Source of the DNA: CBDDBX01 sp965225955
Lineage (GTDB): Bacteria; Acidobacteriota; Aminicenantia; UBA2199
NCBI GenBank assembly: GCA_965225955.1
Contig: CBDDBX010000044.1
Span: forward strand, 123,855 to 187,854
Reading direction: 5' to 3'
Length of the DNA stretch: 64,000 nucleotides
Position 1 is the stretch's first letter. Every line of letters begins with the position of its first letter. The position numbers were made by a program, and so were the translations under genes. The notes beneath the pieces are model-generated. The model was not told the DNA's origin. It searched no databases and saw only the letters and a list, made by a program, of their open reading frames with translations. Of the stretch, positions 36,998 through 45,236 are shown piece by piece.

Positions 36998-38254
36998 TTA
37001 ATACTCCCTGTCTGAAAGATATCCGTTAAGAACTGAATAGGCTACTACTTCAGGTGACACCAGATAGTTATTTCCATCCCCCTGTTTACCAGGGAAGTTT
37101 CTGTTACCTGTTGAAACCATTACCTCGTTCTTACCGGTCATACCGATATGACCCTGAGCACATCCACCACATCCGGGGTTTGAAATAATAGCACCAGCAT
37201 CAAGAAGATCCTGCAGATACCCTTTTGCCATAGCTTCTTTATAGACTTCTTTTGTGGCGGGTACTATTGCCAGCCTGACTCCGGGAGCAATCTTTTTACC
37301 ATTAAGAATTTTCCATGCAGCCTCAATATCTTCCAGACGTCCGTTTGTACAGCTACCTATGAATCCAAAATTAACTGCTACTTTATCTTTAAGTTCTGAT
37401 ATATTCTCAACATTATGCGGATACGGAGGAAGTGCCACCATACCACCGATATTACTGATATCAACATCCACCACATTACAGTAACTGGCGCCTTCATCAG
37501 CTTTAATCTCTTCGGGCATTTCACTCAGGCCGTTGAGCTTTTTAATTTCTTCTTCGGTTCTACTGTTAAAAGGAATAAAACCTACTATACCACCCATTTC
37601 AGTAATCATACTGAGCAGAGTCGTTCTGCCTGGAAGATCCAGTGCTTCGATAGCTTCACCATAAAACTCCACAGCCTTTCCAAGAATAGTATCTGTTTTG
37701 AGTTCTTTAAGTACAGCAAGTGTAAGATCCTTGGCACTGAATTTTCTGCCTTCACCACCCTTGATGTTAACCTTCACTGTTTCAGGCACTTCAAACCAGG
37801 TTCGTCCGTGTTTATAACCAAAAGCTATATCCACATCTCCCATACCCTGTCCGAAACAGTTTACAGCCCCCAGAATATTCATGTGACTGTCTGTTCCGAC
37901 GACAATGGTGCCTGGAAGAGCAATTCCTTCCTCCATCATCCGGTGAGTACCAATTCCACTATCAACATCGTAAACCTTGATCCCCTGTTTCTTCGCAAAC
38001 TCACGACATATCTGCTGGTTGTTCGCATACTGAATTGTTTTGGGAGGTACTGTAAGGTCGAAGGTGAAAAAGATTTTTGACTTATCAAAAACCGGTTCAT
38101 CTTTGTAATGTTTTTCGAAATTTTTTACAACATTAGGACCTGCAAAGTCCCGAGCACTAACTACATCCAGATCGATCCATACAATCTTACCTGGCGCAAT
38201 TTCCTCTTCAGAATGATTTCTGAAGATTTTTTCAATAACTGTCCCTGCATTCAT
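36998..38254 (-). CDS. leuC: Aconitase-family dehydratase large subunit (LeuC-like)
   Basis: 418 residues, the shorter archaeal/anaerobe-type LeuC. It carries the [4Fe-4S] ligands in GFIGSCTNGRLED and SNPGCGGCAQGH, plus VVGTDSHMNILGAVNCFGQGMGD and the C-terminal STGNRNFPGKQGD substrate loop. Works with LeuD. Its start overlaps the mglA-like gene by 4 nt, so it is translated in the same unit as the Ras-like GTPase pair, an unusual arrangement for an amino-acid enzyme. Substrate among isopropylmalate, homoaconitate or a related acid is not settled. Confidence 0.9.
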   Translation of the reverse strand: MNAGTVIEKIFRNHSEEEIAPGKIVWIDLDVVSARDFAGPNVVKNFEKHYKDEPVFDKSKIFFTFDLTVPPKTIQYANNQQICREFAKKQGIKVYDVDSGIGTHRMMEEGIALPGTIVVGTDSHMNILGAVNCFGQGMGDVDIAFGYKHGRTWFEVPETVKVNIKGGEGRKFSAKDLTLAVLKELKTDTILGKAVEFYGEAIEALDLPGRTTLLSMITEMGGIVGFIPFNSRTEEEIKKLNGLSEMPEEIKADEGASYCNVVDVDISNIGGMVALPPYPHNVENISELKDKVAVNFGFIGSCTNGRLEDIEAAWKILNGKKIAPGVRLAIVPATKEVYKEAMAKGYLQDLLDAGAIISNPGCGGCAQGHIGMTGKNEVMVSTGNRNFPGKQGDGNNYLVSPEVVAYSVLNGYLSDREY

Positions 38255-38847
38255 TTTAATTTCCTCTTGATGTCAATCATGACCAATTTTGAAATACTTT
38301 TTAAGGTTTCAACAACCCCCTGGCCCTTCAGCGAGACAGCTTCAACGACAGGCTCATCTTTTTTTCTTAGTGCACTGATAAGTTCGTTAGCCGGCGTTAT
38401 ATTAGGCAGATCTCTCTTATTTAACTGAAGAACATAAGGAAGATTTTTGAAATCTATATTATAATCTTCAAGATTATCAAGCATATCTTCTATGCTTTCA
38501 AGGTTTGCTTCAAACCTTTCTCTCTGGGAATCTGCAACAAATACAAGTCCATCTACACCTTTTAGTATCAGCTTTCTTGAGCTGCTGTAGTATATCTGAC
38601 CAGGTACGGTATAGAGGTGGAATTTAACCTTATATCCTTTAATTGTTCCCAGATCAAGAGGAAAAAAATCGAAAAAGAGCGTTCTCTCCGTTTCAGTTGC
38701 AAGACTAACCATCCGCCCTTTGTTTTCAGATTTTATCTTTTCATATATGTGCTTAATGTTCGTAGTCTTTCCACTGAGTCCTGGCCCATAGTAGACTATT
38801 TTAAAATTTATCTCTCTTGTTGAATAGTTTAGAAAAGACAATTTCAA
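38251..38847 (-). CDS. MglA-like small Ras-type GTPase
   Basis: 198 residues with the MglA-family features: P-loop YYGPGLSGKTTN, the switch region TLFFDFFPLD, LYTVPGQIYYSSSR in place of the DxxG motif, and the LQLNKRDLPN specificity motif. MglA GTPases set cell polarity and motility in myxobacteria and occur in many other phyla; the partner MglB is the roadblock protein immediately upstream (4-nt overlap). Cytosolic switch; here it may direct polar machinery or pili, which is inference. It is followed by leuC with a 4-nt overlap. Confidence 0.93.
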   Translation of the reverse strand: MKLSFLNYSTREINFKIVYYGPGLSGKTTNIKHIYEKIKSENKGRMVSLATETERTLFFDFFPLDLGTIKGYKVKFHLYTVPGQIYYSSSRKLILKGVDGLVFVADSQRERFEANLESIEDMLDNLEDYNIDFKNLPYVLQLNKRDLPNITPANELISALRKKDEPVVEAVSLKGQGVVETLKSISKLVMIDIKRKLK

Positions 38848-39332
38848 TCTCCAAAAATTTCATCTATATCTTCGTCAGTTACGCCTTCAAACGGAGCTTC
38901 TTCAGGTTCAAATACATTTGCATCAAGCTTCTCGTTTATCGTAACAAAAATCTGCTGTAATTCTCCAAGTGCACTCTTGACTCTGAATCTTACAAGTCCA
39001 AGGTTTGAGGAAGAATCAAACACCACAACAAGCATCACTCTCTCATTAATAAGAGAGACATGTATACTTTTATCACCGGATTCTGCAAGTACACTTGCAA
39101 AATCGTCTATATCAAGCATTTTGGCTATTCCATTTACAGCCGCAATACTTCCTGCTATGAGAGAAGATACAGAATTCAGATATGAGTCATCCATATCTCC
39201 CGTAGAAGCAATACAGTGGCCTTCAGAATCAGTAATAAAAACTGTCTGAGCCTTTGTATTTCGCTTAAGCTCACCCAGCACGCCTTTAATCAGAACGTAC
39301 TCTTCATTATAAATTACAAAGTTTTCCTGCAT
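38844..39332 (-). CDS. MglB-like roadblock/LC7 protein
   Basis: 162 residues, a single roadblock/LC7 domain (about 10-125: TVFITDSEGHCIASTGDMDDSYLNS start) with an acidic C-terminal tail ending DEDIDEIFGD. MglB acts as the GTPase-activating partner of MglA. It is the first gene of mglB-mglA-leuC-leuD, all linked by 1-4-nt junctions. There is no clear ribosome site before ATG. A TTGCTT-18-TACAAT pair lies upstream on the minus strand (about 39415-39445), a plausible promoter. The 134-bp gap to recR otherwise shows nothing. Confidence 0.88.
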   Translation of the reverse strand: MQENFVIYNEEYVLIKGVLGELKRNTKAQTVFITDSEGHCIASTGDMDDSYLNSVSSLIAGSIAAVNGIAKMLDIDDFASVLAESGDKSIHVSLINERVMLVVVFDSSSNLGLVRFRVKSALGELQQIFVTINEKLDANVFEPEEAPFEGVTDEDIDEIFGD

Positions 39333-39466
39333 TTTAGTTAGTTCGGAGTCCCCGTATTATTTCAGTTTTGTATCCCTCAGCGTGAAGTTTAAACGGAATA
39401 CTGCTGCTAATTTTCATAACCTTCACATTGTATCTTAAAAAAAAATTGGAAGCAACTGCAAATATA

Positions 39467-40066
39467 TTACACATTGACACGCCCCTCCAGAGAGCGTGCA
39501 ATTGTTACAGAATCTACATAATCGAGATCCGCACCTACTGGTAAACCGAGAGCAACCCTTGTTATTTTAACATTATAAATTCTTAGAATTTCAGCAATAT
39601 AATGAGCTGTGGCATTCCCCTCTGTTGTAGGACTTGTCGCAAGAATGACCTCCTCCACATCACCAGAGGAAACTCTTGAAATCAATCCATCTATTTTAAG
39701 TTCATCCGGCCCAATTCCCCTGACAGGAGATAAATTCCCGTGGAGCACATGATATTTACCACTATAAAGACCTGTATTCTCTATAGCATAAATATTAAAA
39801 GGCTCCTCTACAACACAGATTTTAGCCCCATCCCTTCCTGAATCTTCACATATTTCGCAAGGGTCCTGAACAGAAATCTGGTTACATACTGAACAGAAAT
39901 CTGTGTCTGCAGTAACCCTTACAATCGCTTCAGCCAGCTCTGCTGCATTTTTGCTACCTTTCCTCAGAATGGAAAAGCATATCCTCTGAGCAGATTTCCT
40001 CCCTATTCCAGGCAGTTTTTTCAGTTCATCGATTAGCTTTTCAACCGGAGGAGAGTAGTTATACAT
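39467..40066 (-). CDS. recR: Recombination protein RecR
   Basis: 199 residues, normal length. Helix-hairpin-helix LKKLPGIGRKSAQRICF, a zinc finger CSVCNQ...CEIC, then a Toprim domain with CVVEEP and ATSPTTEGNATA, and the C-terminal TRVALGLPVGADLDYVD motif. With RecO (also in this window, at 57122) it loads RecA at gaps. It lies directly after ybaB and dnaX, the conserved dnaX-ybaB-recR order. Confidence 0.98.
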   Translation of the reverse strand: MYNYSPPVEKLIDELKKLPGIGRKSAQRICFSILRKGSKNAAELAEAIVRVTADTDFCSVCNQISVQDPCEICEDSGRDGAKICVVEEPFNIYAIENTGLYSGKYHVLHGNLSPVRGIGPDELKIDGLISRVSSGDVEEVILATSPTTEGNATAHYIAEILRIYNVKITRVALGLPVGADLDYVDSVTIARSLEGRVNV

Positions 40067-40085
40067 TTTTTAATCGGTTTACTTT

Positions 40086-40424
40086 CTAAAAAGGGAATCC
40101 GCCAGGCATACCGGGAAGGCCACCACCAGGAATCATTCCACCCATTTCACCCTTCATCTCTTCATCAACTTTAGCCTGGGCATCATTGACTGCGGCAATA
40201 ACAAGATCCTGCAGCATTTCTATATCTTCAGGATCTACCACATCTTTTGATATTTCCATTGAAAGTATAGATTTGTGACCATTCATTTTCACTTTAACCA
40301 TTCCACCACCGGCATTTCCTTCCACTTCGAGGTTTGCCATCTGGTCTTCCATTTTTTTAGCCATATTCTGGGCCATCTTCATCATCTGATTCATATTTGG
40401 TACTTTAGCCATCATTTCCTCCAA
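40086..40424 (-). CDS. YbaB/EbfC nucleoid-associated protein
   Basis: 112 residues. A Met-rich N-terminal helix with MNQMMKMAQNMAKKMEDQM, the core VKVKMNGHKSILSMEISKDVVDPEDIEMLQDLVIAAVNDA, and a Gly/Pro/Met-rich tail. It dimerises and binds DNA. It starts 20 nt inside the end of dnaX and is followed by recR, the usual cluster. Confidence 0.96.
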   Translation of the reverse strand: MEEMMAKVPNMNQMMKMAQNMAKKMEDQMANLEVEGNAGGGMVKVKMNGHKSILSMEISKDVVDPEDIEMLQDLVIAAVNDAQAKVDEEMKGEMGGMIPGGGLPGMPGGFPF

Positions 40425-42069
40425 TATTCTCTATGGATACCATTTTGCCTTTCAATTTATCAAGAAGGCTATTAATTTTAGGGTCAGCCTGAATACTTTT
40501 GACCCTGTCTTCATCTTTTTTTCTGTCACGCTCTTCATTAATATCAACTGCAATCTCAATCCGGCGCCCAAGCACCCTGCTTACAGTAGAAGTAATAAAT
40601 GCACGATTCTCTTCAATCAACCTCTCCCCTGCACTATAAGATGAATGAAAAGCAAACACTACTGTGTTTCCTTCTACTCTGAACTGAGCTTCACCTACAA
40701 GATTTGCAAGTCTCGGGTTATCTTCACCAAAGACACCTACCAGTTTATTCTTCAGCTCTTCAGGTGAAAGATTAACCGGTCCGGCAACCGGACGTGGTGC
40801 CGCCGGAGGTTCTTCAACCGGAGGTCTGCCCGATCTTTCATAATTGTTAGATGAACGCTGCTCAACTGGTGGAGGAGCATTGTTAATCTGAGGTCGTGGT
40901 GTAGCAGGAGGCATTTCCCGGGTCACACTGGGCAGACTCCCACCTGTTCCAGCCTTTTTTATTACATCTTCAATATCTCTTATAAAAGGGAAATATGATA
41001 ATTTAAGTAACAGAAACTCAAGTATTATCCTTGGGTTGGAAGTTGTACGCATAGAAACTTCATGCTCTTTGGCTGCATTAAAGTATCTAAGCAGATCAAC
41101 ATCTCCCACAGGCTCCAGAATCTCTCTGAGCAGAGGAAAGTTTTCAGGATTCAGACCATGAAGAGCACCATCATCACCAACAGTTTTAAAAATAATCAGA
41201 TTTCTGATAAATTTAAGAAATTCTGTATAGAAAAATCTGAGATCAACTCCTCTTTCCGCCAGGTCATTAACTGCTTCAAGGATCGATTTTCTGTCTTTTG
41301 AGAAAATTCCTCTTATAAGATTTATAAATATCTCTTCTTCTATAACGCCAAGAATATCGACGACTTCATCATCACTTATATCACCACTTGAAATGGCAAT
41401 TGCCTGATCAAGAATTTTTTTTGCATCCCTAAGACTACCATCTGCTGCTCTGGAGATCAGCTTAAGGGAATAATCTGAAACTTTAACTCCTTCACGGCTG
41501 CAGATCTCTCCAAGAAGAGATGAGATAATCTCCTGGGGAATTCTTTTAAATTCAAACTGCTGACACCTGGATACAATGGTAGCAGGTATCTTATGAAAAT
41601 CTGTAGTTGCCATTATAAAGTAGGTATGCTCAGGTGGTTCTTCAATAGTCTTCAACAGAGCATTCCATGCTGAATTTGACAGCATATGAACTTCGTCTAT
41701 AACAACTACCCGAAACCTGTTCTTTATAGGTTTGTATTTTACAGTTTCCCTGAGACTGCGAACTTCTTCAACACCATTATTTGAAGCACCGTCAATCTCT
41801 ATATAATCAGTAGAATTGTCGTTTGTTATTTCGACACAGGTCTGACATTCATTACATGGTTCAGTTACAACACCTTTCTCACAATTCAGAGCTTTTGCCA
41901 GCAATCTGGAAGCAGAAGTTTTACCGACTCCTTTCATTCCTGAAAAAATCAGAGCGGGATATAACTTATTCATCGAAATTGCATTCTGCAATGTTCTGGT
42001 TATGTGAGGTTGTCCAATTAGCTGACTGAACTGCTGTGGTCTGTATTTTCTTGCTAATGCGAGATACAT
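40405..42069 (-). CDS. dnaX: DNA polymerase III subunits gamma/tau
   Basis: 554 residues. N-terminal LARKYRPQQFSQLIGQ, Walker A in GMKGVGKTSASR, a zinc module (CEKG...CNECQTC), Walker B VVIDEVHMLS and the sensor SRCQQFEFKRI define the clamp-loader ATPase. Residues about 375-435 are a Pro-rich linker and the rest a tau-type C-terminal domain. A slippery heptamer A-AAA-AAG at 40960-40954 falls at Lys371-Lys372, just after the ATPase domains; a -1 shift there would add 23 residues and stop, giving a gamma-like product of about 395 residues. Follows the SRP RNA and tRNA-Ser and overlaps ybaB. Confidence 0.97.
   Translation of the reverse strand: MYLALARKYRPQQFSQLIGQPHITRTLQNAISMNKLYPALIFSGMKGVGKTSASRLLAKALNCEKGVVTEPCNECQTCVEITNDNSTDYIEIDGASNNGVEEVRSLRETVKYKPIKNRFRVVVIDEVHMLSNSAWNALLKTIEEPPEHTYFIMATTDFHKIPATIVSRCQQFEFKRIPQEIISSLLGEICSREGVKVSDYSLKLISRAADGSLRDAKKILDQAIAISSGDISDDEVVDILGVIEEEIFINLIRGIFSKDRKSILEAVNDLAERGVDLRFFYTEFLKFIRNLIIFKTVGDDGALHGLNPENFPLLREILEPVGDVDLLRYFNAAKEHEVSMRTTSNPRIILEFLLLKLSYFPFIRDIEDVIKKAGTGGSLPSVTREMPPATPRPQINNAPPPVEQRSSNNYERSGRPPVEEPPAAPRPVAGPVNLSPEELKNKLVGVFGEDNPRLANLVGEAQFRVEGNTVVFAFHSSYSAGERLIEENRAFITSTVSRVLGRRIEIAVDINEERDRKKDEDRVKSIQADPKINSLLDKLKGKMVSIENIGGNDG
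40954..40960 (-). other. Candidate programmed -1 frameshift site in dnaX
   Basis: On the minus strand the in-frame heptamer A AAA AAG (codons ATA AAA AAG), identical to the E. coli dnaX slippery site. A small TGGG/CCCA hairpin starts about 11 nt downstream. The -1 frame ends at TAA 23 codons later. Confidence 0.6.
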
Positions 42070-42109
42070 TGGATTATGTTACCCTTATTATTATTGATTT
42101 GAAAATAAA

Positions 42110-42207
42110 GGCCCAGGAAATCCCGAACACATACAGAGCATTGCTTATTGCTGCTACCTTTCGGTCCTGACAAGGTTCACACGCCTGTATTGTCAGGCTC
42201 CTGGACC
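42110..42207 (-). ncRNA. ffs: Signal recognition particle RNA (small, 4.5S type)
   Basis: About 98 nt that folds into one long hairpin: the ends GGTCCAGGA and TCCTGGGCC pair, and the apical part contains the conserved SRP domain IV sequence GTCAGGACCGAAAGGTAGCAGC with its GAAA-type loop and symmetric internal loop. It is the RNA scaffold for Ffh in co-translational membrane targeting. Position between tRNA-Ser and dnaX is a common one. Confidence 0.93.
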
Positions 42208-42254
42208 AAATATTGCTTTTTACGCTTATTAATCCAAAATCCATGACTAAAACA

Positions 42255-42341
42255 CGGAGAAGGTGGGATTCGAACCCACGGTACCGTCACCGGCACACAC
42301 GCTTTCCAAGCGTGCTCTTTCAACCACTCAGACACCTCTCC
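42255..42341 (-). tRNA. tRNA-Ser (anticodon GGA)
   Basis: 87 nt, class II cloverleaf: acceptor GGAGAGG/CTTCTCC, anticodon stem CACGC/GCGTG with loop TTGGAAA (anticodon GGA), a long variable arm, T arm GTGGG-TTCGAAT-CCCAC and the Ser discriminator G. CCA is not encoded. Confidence 0.97.
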
Positions 42342-42356
42342 GTCCTTTAAGGCACT

Positions 42357-42385
42357 ATTGTATACCGATTTTACTGCAAATTCAA
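42357..42385 (-). promoter_or_regulatory. Promoter of tRNA-Ser / SRP RNA
   Basis: Minus strand TTGAAT (42385-42380) and TACAAT (42362-42357) with 17 bp between, ending about 15 nt before the tRNA 5' end. Confidence 0.75.
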
Positions 42386-42445
42386 GAGGTGGCACATAAA
42401 TATTAACTTGTGTCACTTAATAAATACAATTTACTAACAGTAGTC

Positions 42446-42461
42446 TGGCACCACTCTTGCT
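42446..42461 (+). promoter_or_regulatory. Sigma-54-type (-24/-12) promoter
   Basis: TGGCAC, five bases, then TTGCT: the consensus TGGCAC-N5-TTGCW with the exact spacing. It is 28 nt before the ATG of the FecR-domain gene, so the transcript would start about 42472-42474, just ahead of the AAGGAGG ribosome site. No enhancer-binding site was identified upstream. Confidence 0.7.
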
Positions 42462-42488
42462 TCGTAAAGGAATTGATAAGGAGGCTTA

Positions 42489-44249
42489 ATGAAAAAACTA
42501 AGTATATTGGTAATATTGATGATTGTTTCATCAATTTTTCTTATGAGTAAAGAGTATCCTGCTTACGGACACATCTCATATCTTGACAAAGAAGCAACTG
42601 TTCTCAGACTCGATGGAAGAGTTGATAAAGCAGTTATCAACCTGCCTCTGGTTCCTGGAGACAAAATTTCAACAAACGATTCAAATCGCTGCGAAATTCA
42701 GTTTGACAACGGCACAATCATAAGACTCGGCAGAAACACCACTCTGAAGATCACAACTGTAGTAGCCAACTCCCTTACTACAGACTGGAAAATAACAACT
42801 CTGGAACTTTTGAAAGGCAAGGTCTACTGCATGACTCAGGTATATAACAGCGAAATGATACAGTTAATAACACCTACCGCTTCAATACGTTTTGATAAAA
42901 ACATAGTGGCTCAGATATCTCTTGACAAAGATAACAACACTCTTACTTCTGTTTTCAGAGGAAAACCAGGGGTACTCTTCGGCCCATCTATAAAAAAATT
43001 CAAGCAGGAATCCCTAAAAAAAGGAAAAAGCTATATCATTACCGGCAATCACAATATTAATGAAACTGCTCCTGTTAATAAAGATTTCCGCCTTTGGAAT
43101 GAAGATATAAACAGGAATTTCAAAGCTCTCCATCATGGTAAAAGTAAAGTTCCTAAAAAAATCTCAAGATACAGTAAAGGAATCATAAACTGGGCGGAAA
43201 AATGGTCCACCAGATATGGAGAGTGGATATATAACGATCTCTTCGGATATGTATGGAAACCTTATAACGAAACCTTTGCATACAGCAAAAGGCCTTTTCT
43301 CCACGCATCATATACAGAAATTAACGGAGAACTGTTTCTGGTTCCATCACAACCCTGGGGATGGGCACCAGCTCATCTTGGAACCTGGGTCTTTATGAAA
43401 AATCATGGATGGACATGGGTACCTGGCGATGCTTTCTCCGGCGGAATTGTAGGAAGTGCTTACTATATGGCTGAATTTTCAGGGAACGATATTTTTGGTC
43501 CTCTTTTCCAGCATGATCAATCTCCATATTACTTCTCCAACTTTACCTACTGGATGCAGAGATGTTACGGTGGCTACGATCTCTATATGATCTACAGAAA
43601 CAAAGGAAGAAGTTACTGGGCCGACTGTTATTACAAAAAATACGGAGTATATCTTGAAAGACCATATCTGGCCAGAATCCCATCAAATATCAAGCAGATA
43701 TTTAAAAAACTGGATGGCTCATACACAAGATATATCCATAAAACCCTTGGAAAGAGCGCAATTACAAAACACAGTTCCATAAGAAAAATAGCTCCTGCAG
43801 ATAACAGCAGAGGCAGTTTCTTTAAAGACAGGAGTATTAAAGCTCTCGAACCACTGAAAGTTTCCGGCAGCCAGTTAAGACAGAGTAACCCTGAGCTCTT
43901 TAAAGTAAGAAATAAAAAGACACTACCCTTTGGAAAAGGGCTATCCACAAAAGCTCCGAAAGCCACAAAAATTGACTGGAATCCTGATAAACTGTGGTCA
44001 GCAAGAAAAAAGCACCCTGTATTCTACTCCAGCAGGAAGAACGCTGTTGTCTGTCCATCCCTGAATCTGTCTTCAAGAACAATAACAGAATTCCAGAAGA
44101 GAAGATTAACAAGAGGAAGAAGTGAACATCAGAGTAGTCCTTTCATAAATAGCAACTCAGGCAGCGGCTTTAGTAGCGGAGGCCCCGGTAATGGAGCTAA
44201 CTCAGTTGGTTCAAGTGGAAGCACCGGAAGCTTCAGTAAAAAGAAATAA
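42489..44249 (+). CDS. FecR-domain exported protein with Trp/Tyr-rich region
   Basis: 586 residues with a signal peptide (to about residue 20). A FecR domain (about 38-150: DGRVDKAVINLPLVPGDKIS, FDNGTIIRLGRNTTLKI) is followed by a long middle part in which residues about 230-385 are rich in W, Y and P (IYNDLFGYVWKPY, PWGWAPAHLGTWVFMKNHGW, TWVPGD), resembling the DUF6600 repeats often paired with FecR. The C-terminal 35 residues are Gly/Ser low complexity ending KKK. Likely a periplasmic or outer-surface protein; no sigma-factor partner is nearby. It has a sigma-54-type promoter and an AAGGAGG ribosome site, and may be expressed with the barrel gene after it. Confidence 0.82.
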   Translation: MKKLSILVILMIVSSIFLMSKEYPAYGHISYLDKEATVLRLDGRVDKAVINLPLVPGDKISTNDSNRCEIQFDNGTIIRLGRNTTLKITTVVANSLTTDWKITTLELLKGKVYCMTQVYNSEMIQLITPTASIRFDKNIVAQISLDKDNNTLTSVFRGKPGVLFGPSIKKFKQESLKKGKSYIITGNHNINETAPVNKDFRLWNEDINRNFKALHHGKSKVPKKISRYSKGIINWAEKWSTRYGEWIYNDLFGYVWKPYNETFAYSKRPFLHASYTEINGELFLVPSQPWGWAPAHLGTWVFMKNHGWTWVPGDAFSGGIVGSAYYMAEFSGNDIFGPLFQHDQSPYYFSNFTYWMQRCYGGYDLYMIYRNKGRSYWADCYYKKYGVYLERPYLARIPSNIKQIFKKLDGSYTRYIHKTLGKSAITKHSSIRKIAPADNSRGSFFKDRSIKALEPLKVSGSQLRQSNPELFKVRNKKTLPFGKGLSTKAPKATKIDWNPDKLWSARKKHPVFYSSRKNAVVCPSLNLSSRTITEFQKRRLTRGRSEHQSSPFINSNSGSGFSSGGPGNGANSVGSSGSTGSFSKKK

Positions 44250-44272
44250 ACACTTATAAAACAAAGATATAG

Positions 44273-44300
44273 AACCGGCAGAAAACCTGCTCTGCCGGTT
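44273..44300 (+). terminator. Hairpin between FecR-domain and barrel genes
   Basis: 9-bp stem AACCGGCAG/CTGCCGGTT with a 10-nt loop but a poor T tract; it may terminate or only attenuate read-through into the next gene 33 nt later. Confidence 0.6.
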
Positions 44301-44332
44301 TAACCTTATACAAAGATATTACGGAGGCTAAA

Positions 44333-45178
44333 TTGAAAAGAATCAACATTCTGGCAGTAACACTGATTTTATTATTTATTACCCCTGCTCTTCATGCAGG
44401 CAAGACACGCTTTTTTCTGGCTATTGGAGGAGGAACCTCCATAAAAAAAGATACAGCTTCATATGGATGGGAAGCCAGATCAGAAATAGTAAATCTTGAC
44501 GAAGGCGGAGCAATAAGCACATCATACAGTTCAGTAATAAACATTAAAGCAGGATTGGAATTTTCTCTTACCAATTCCTTAAGCCTTACTCTTGCAGCAA
44601 CCTATATGGCTCCTTCTCCAAAAATAGATTCCAGTTATATCCTGAATGGAGAGTGGAACGATGGAGATAAATTCACAACAAATCTAAGACGCTGGAAATC
44701 AGACACAAAAAACAGTTTCCACAAAATTCCAATTGCTTTATCACTAAACTACAACACTCCAATATCACCAAGCATGAGTATTTCAGTAAAAGCCGGAGTC
44801 ACCTGCATGATAATAAAAAGCGACCTGCGCTCTGCAATCGGATTTGCCGATGCAATTGAGACAGATACTGAATATCTTGTAGACTGGTTTGTACTACCTC
44901 TGAGAATAAACAAATCTTCAGTTGCTCTTGGAGGGCACATAGGTTTTGAACTGGAAAAGAGACTATCTCTTAAAACAGCCCTATTCGTAGGCCTGGAATA
45001 CCATCTTGTACAGAAGAAATCCTATAGATGGGAAATAATGCCTTTTGATCAGATAGCAGGTGAAGAGAGACAGCTGGTACTTGAAAGAGCACCGGATATT
45101 CACTCAGGCACTCCTATTAAACACGAAATCAACCCATCCTATGCAGGATTTTATATGGGTTTAAAAATCTCACTTTAA
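44333..45178 (+). CDS. Outer-membrane beta-barrel protein
   Basis: 281 residues; TTG start with GGAGG 5-6 nt upstream (no ATG nearby gives the signal peptide). Signal peptide ends LHAG. Mature part shows alternating strands of a 10-12-strand barrel (e.g. GLEFSLTNSLSLTLAATYMAP, SMSISVKAGVTCMI) and ends in the aromatic strand GFYMGLKISL. Not similar to the two smaller barrels at 2856 and 6830. It follows the FecR-domain gene and may depend on its sigma-54-type promoter through partial read-through. Function unknown. Confidence 0.75.
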   Translation: MKRINILAVTLILLFITPALHAGKTRFFLAIGGGTSIKKDTASYGWEARSEIVNLDEGGAISTSYSSVINIKAGLEFSLTNSLSLTLAATYMAPSPKIDSSYILNGEWNDGDKFTTNLRRWKSDTKNSFHKIPIALSLNYNTPISPSMSISVKAGVTCMIIKSDLRSAIGFADAIETDTEYLVDWFVLPLRINKSSVALGGHIGFELEKRLSLKTALFVGLEYHLVQKKSYRWEIMPFDQIAGEERQLVLERAPDIHSGTPIKHEINPSYAGFYMGLKISL

Positions 45179-45190
45179 ATAGTATCAACA

Positions 45191-45216
45191 ACGGAGTGCC
45201 GTGAAAGGCACTCCGT
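45191..45216. terminator. Bidirectional terminator between convergent barrel genes
   Basis: Perfect 10-bp stem ACGGAGTGCC/GGCACTCCGT with a 6-nt loop, between the stops at 45178 (plus) and 45237 (minus). Confidence 0.85.
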
Positions 45217-45236
45217 GTATATCAGTTTAAAAAACT

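Noticed and set aside
37415..38080. 221-codon plus-strand ORF opposite leuC
   Set aside because: Antisense shadow; Ser/His/Phe-rich with no motif, while leuC carries all its cluster ligands.
42177..42416. Minus-strand 79-codon ORF over the tRNA-Ser region
   Set aside because: It is entirely the SRP RNA end, the tRNA-Ser and its promoter read as protein.
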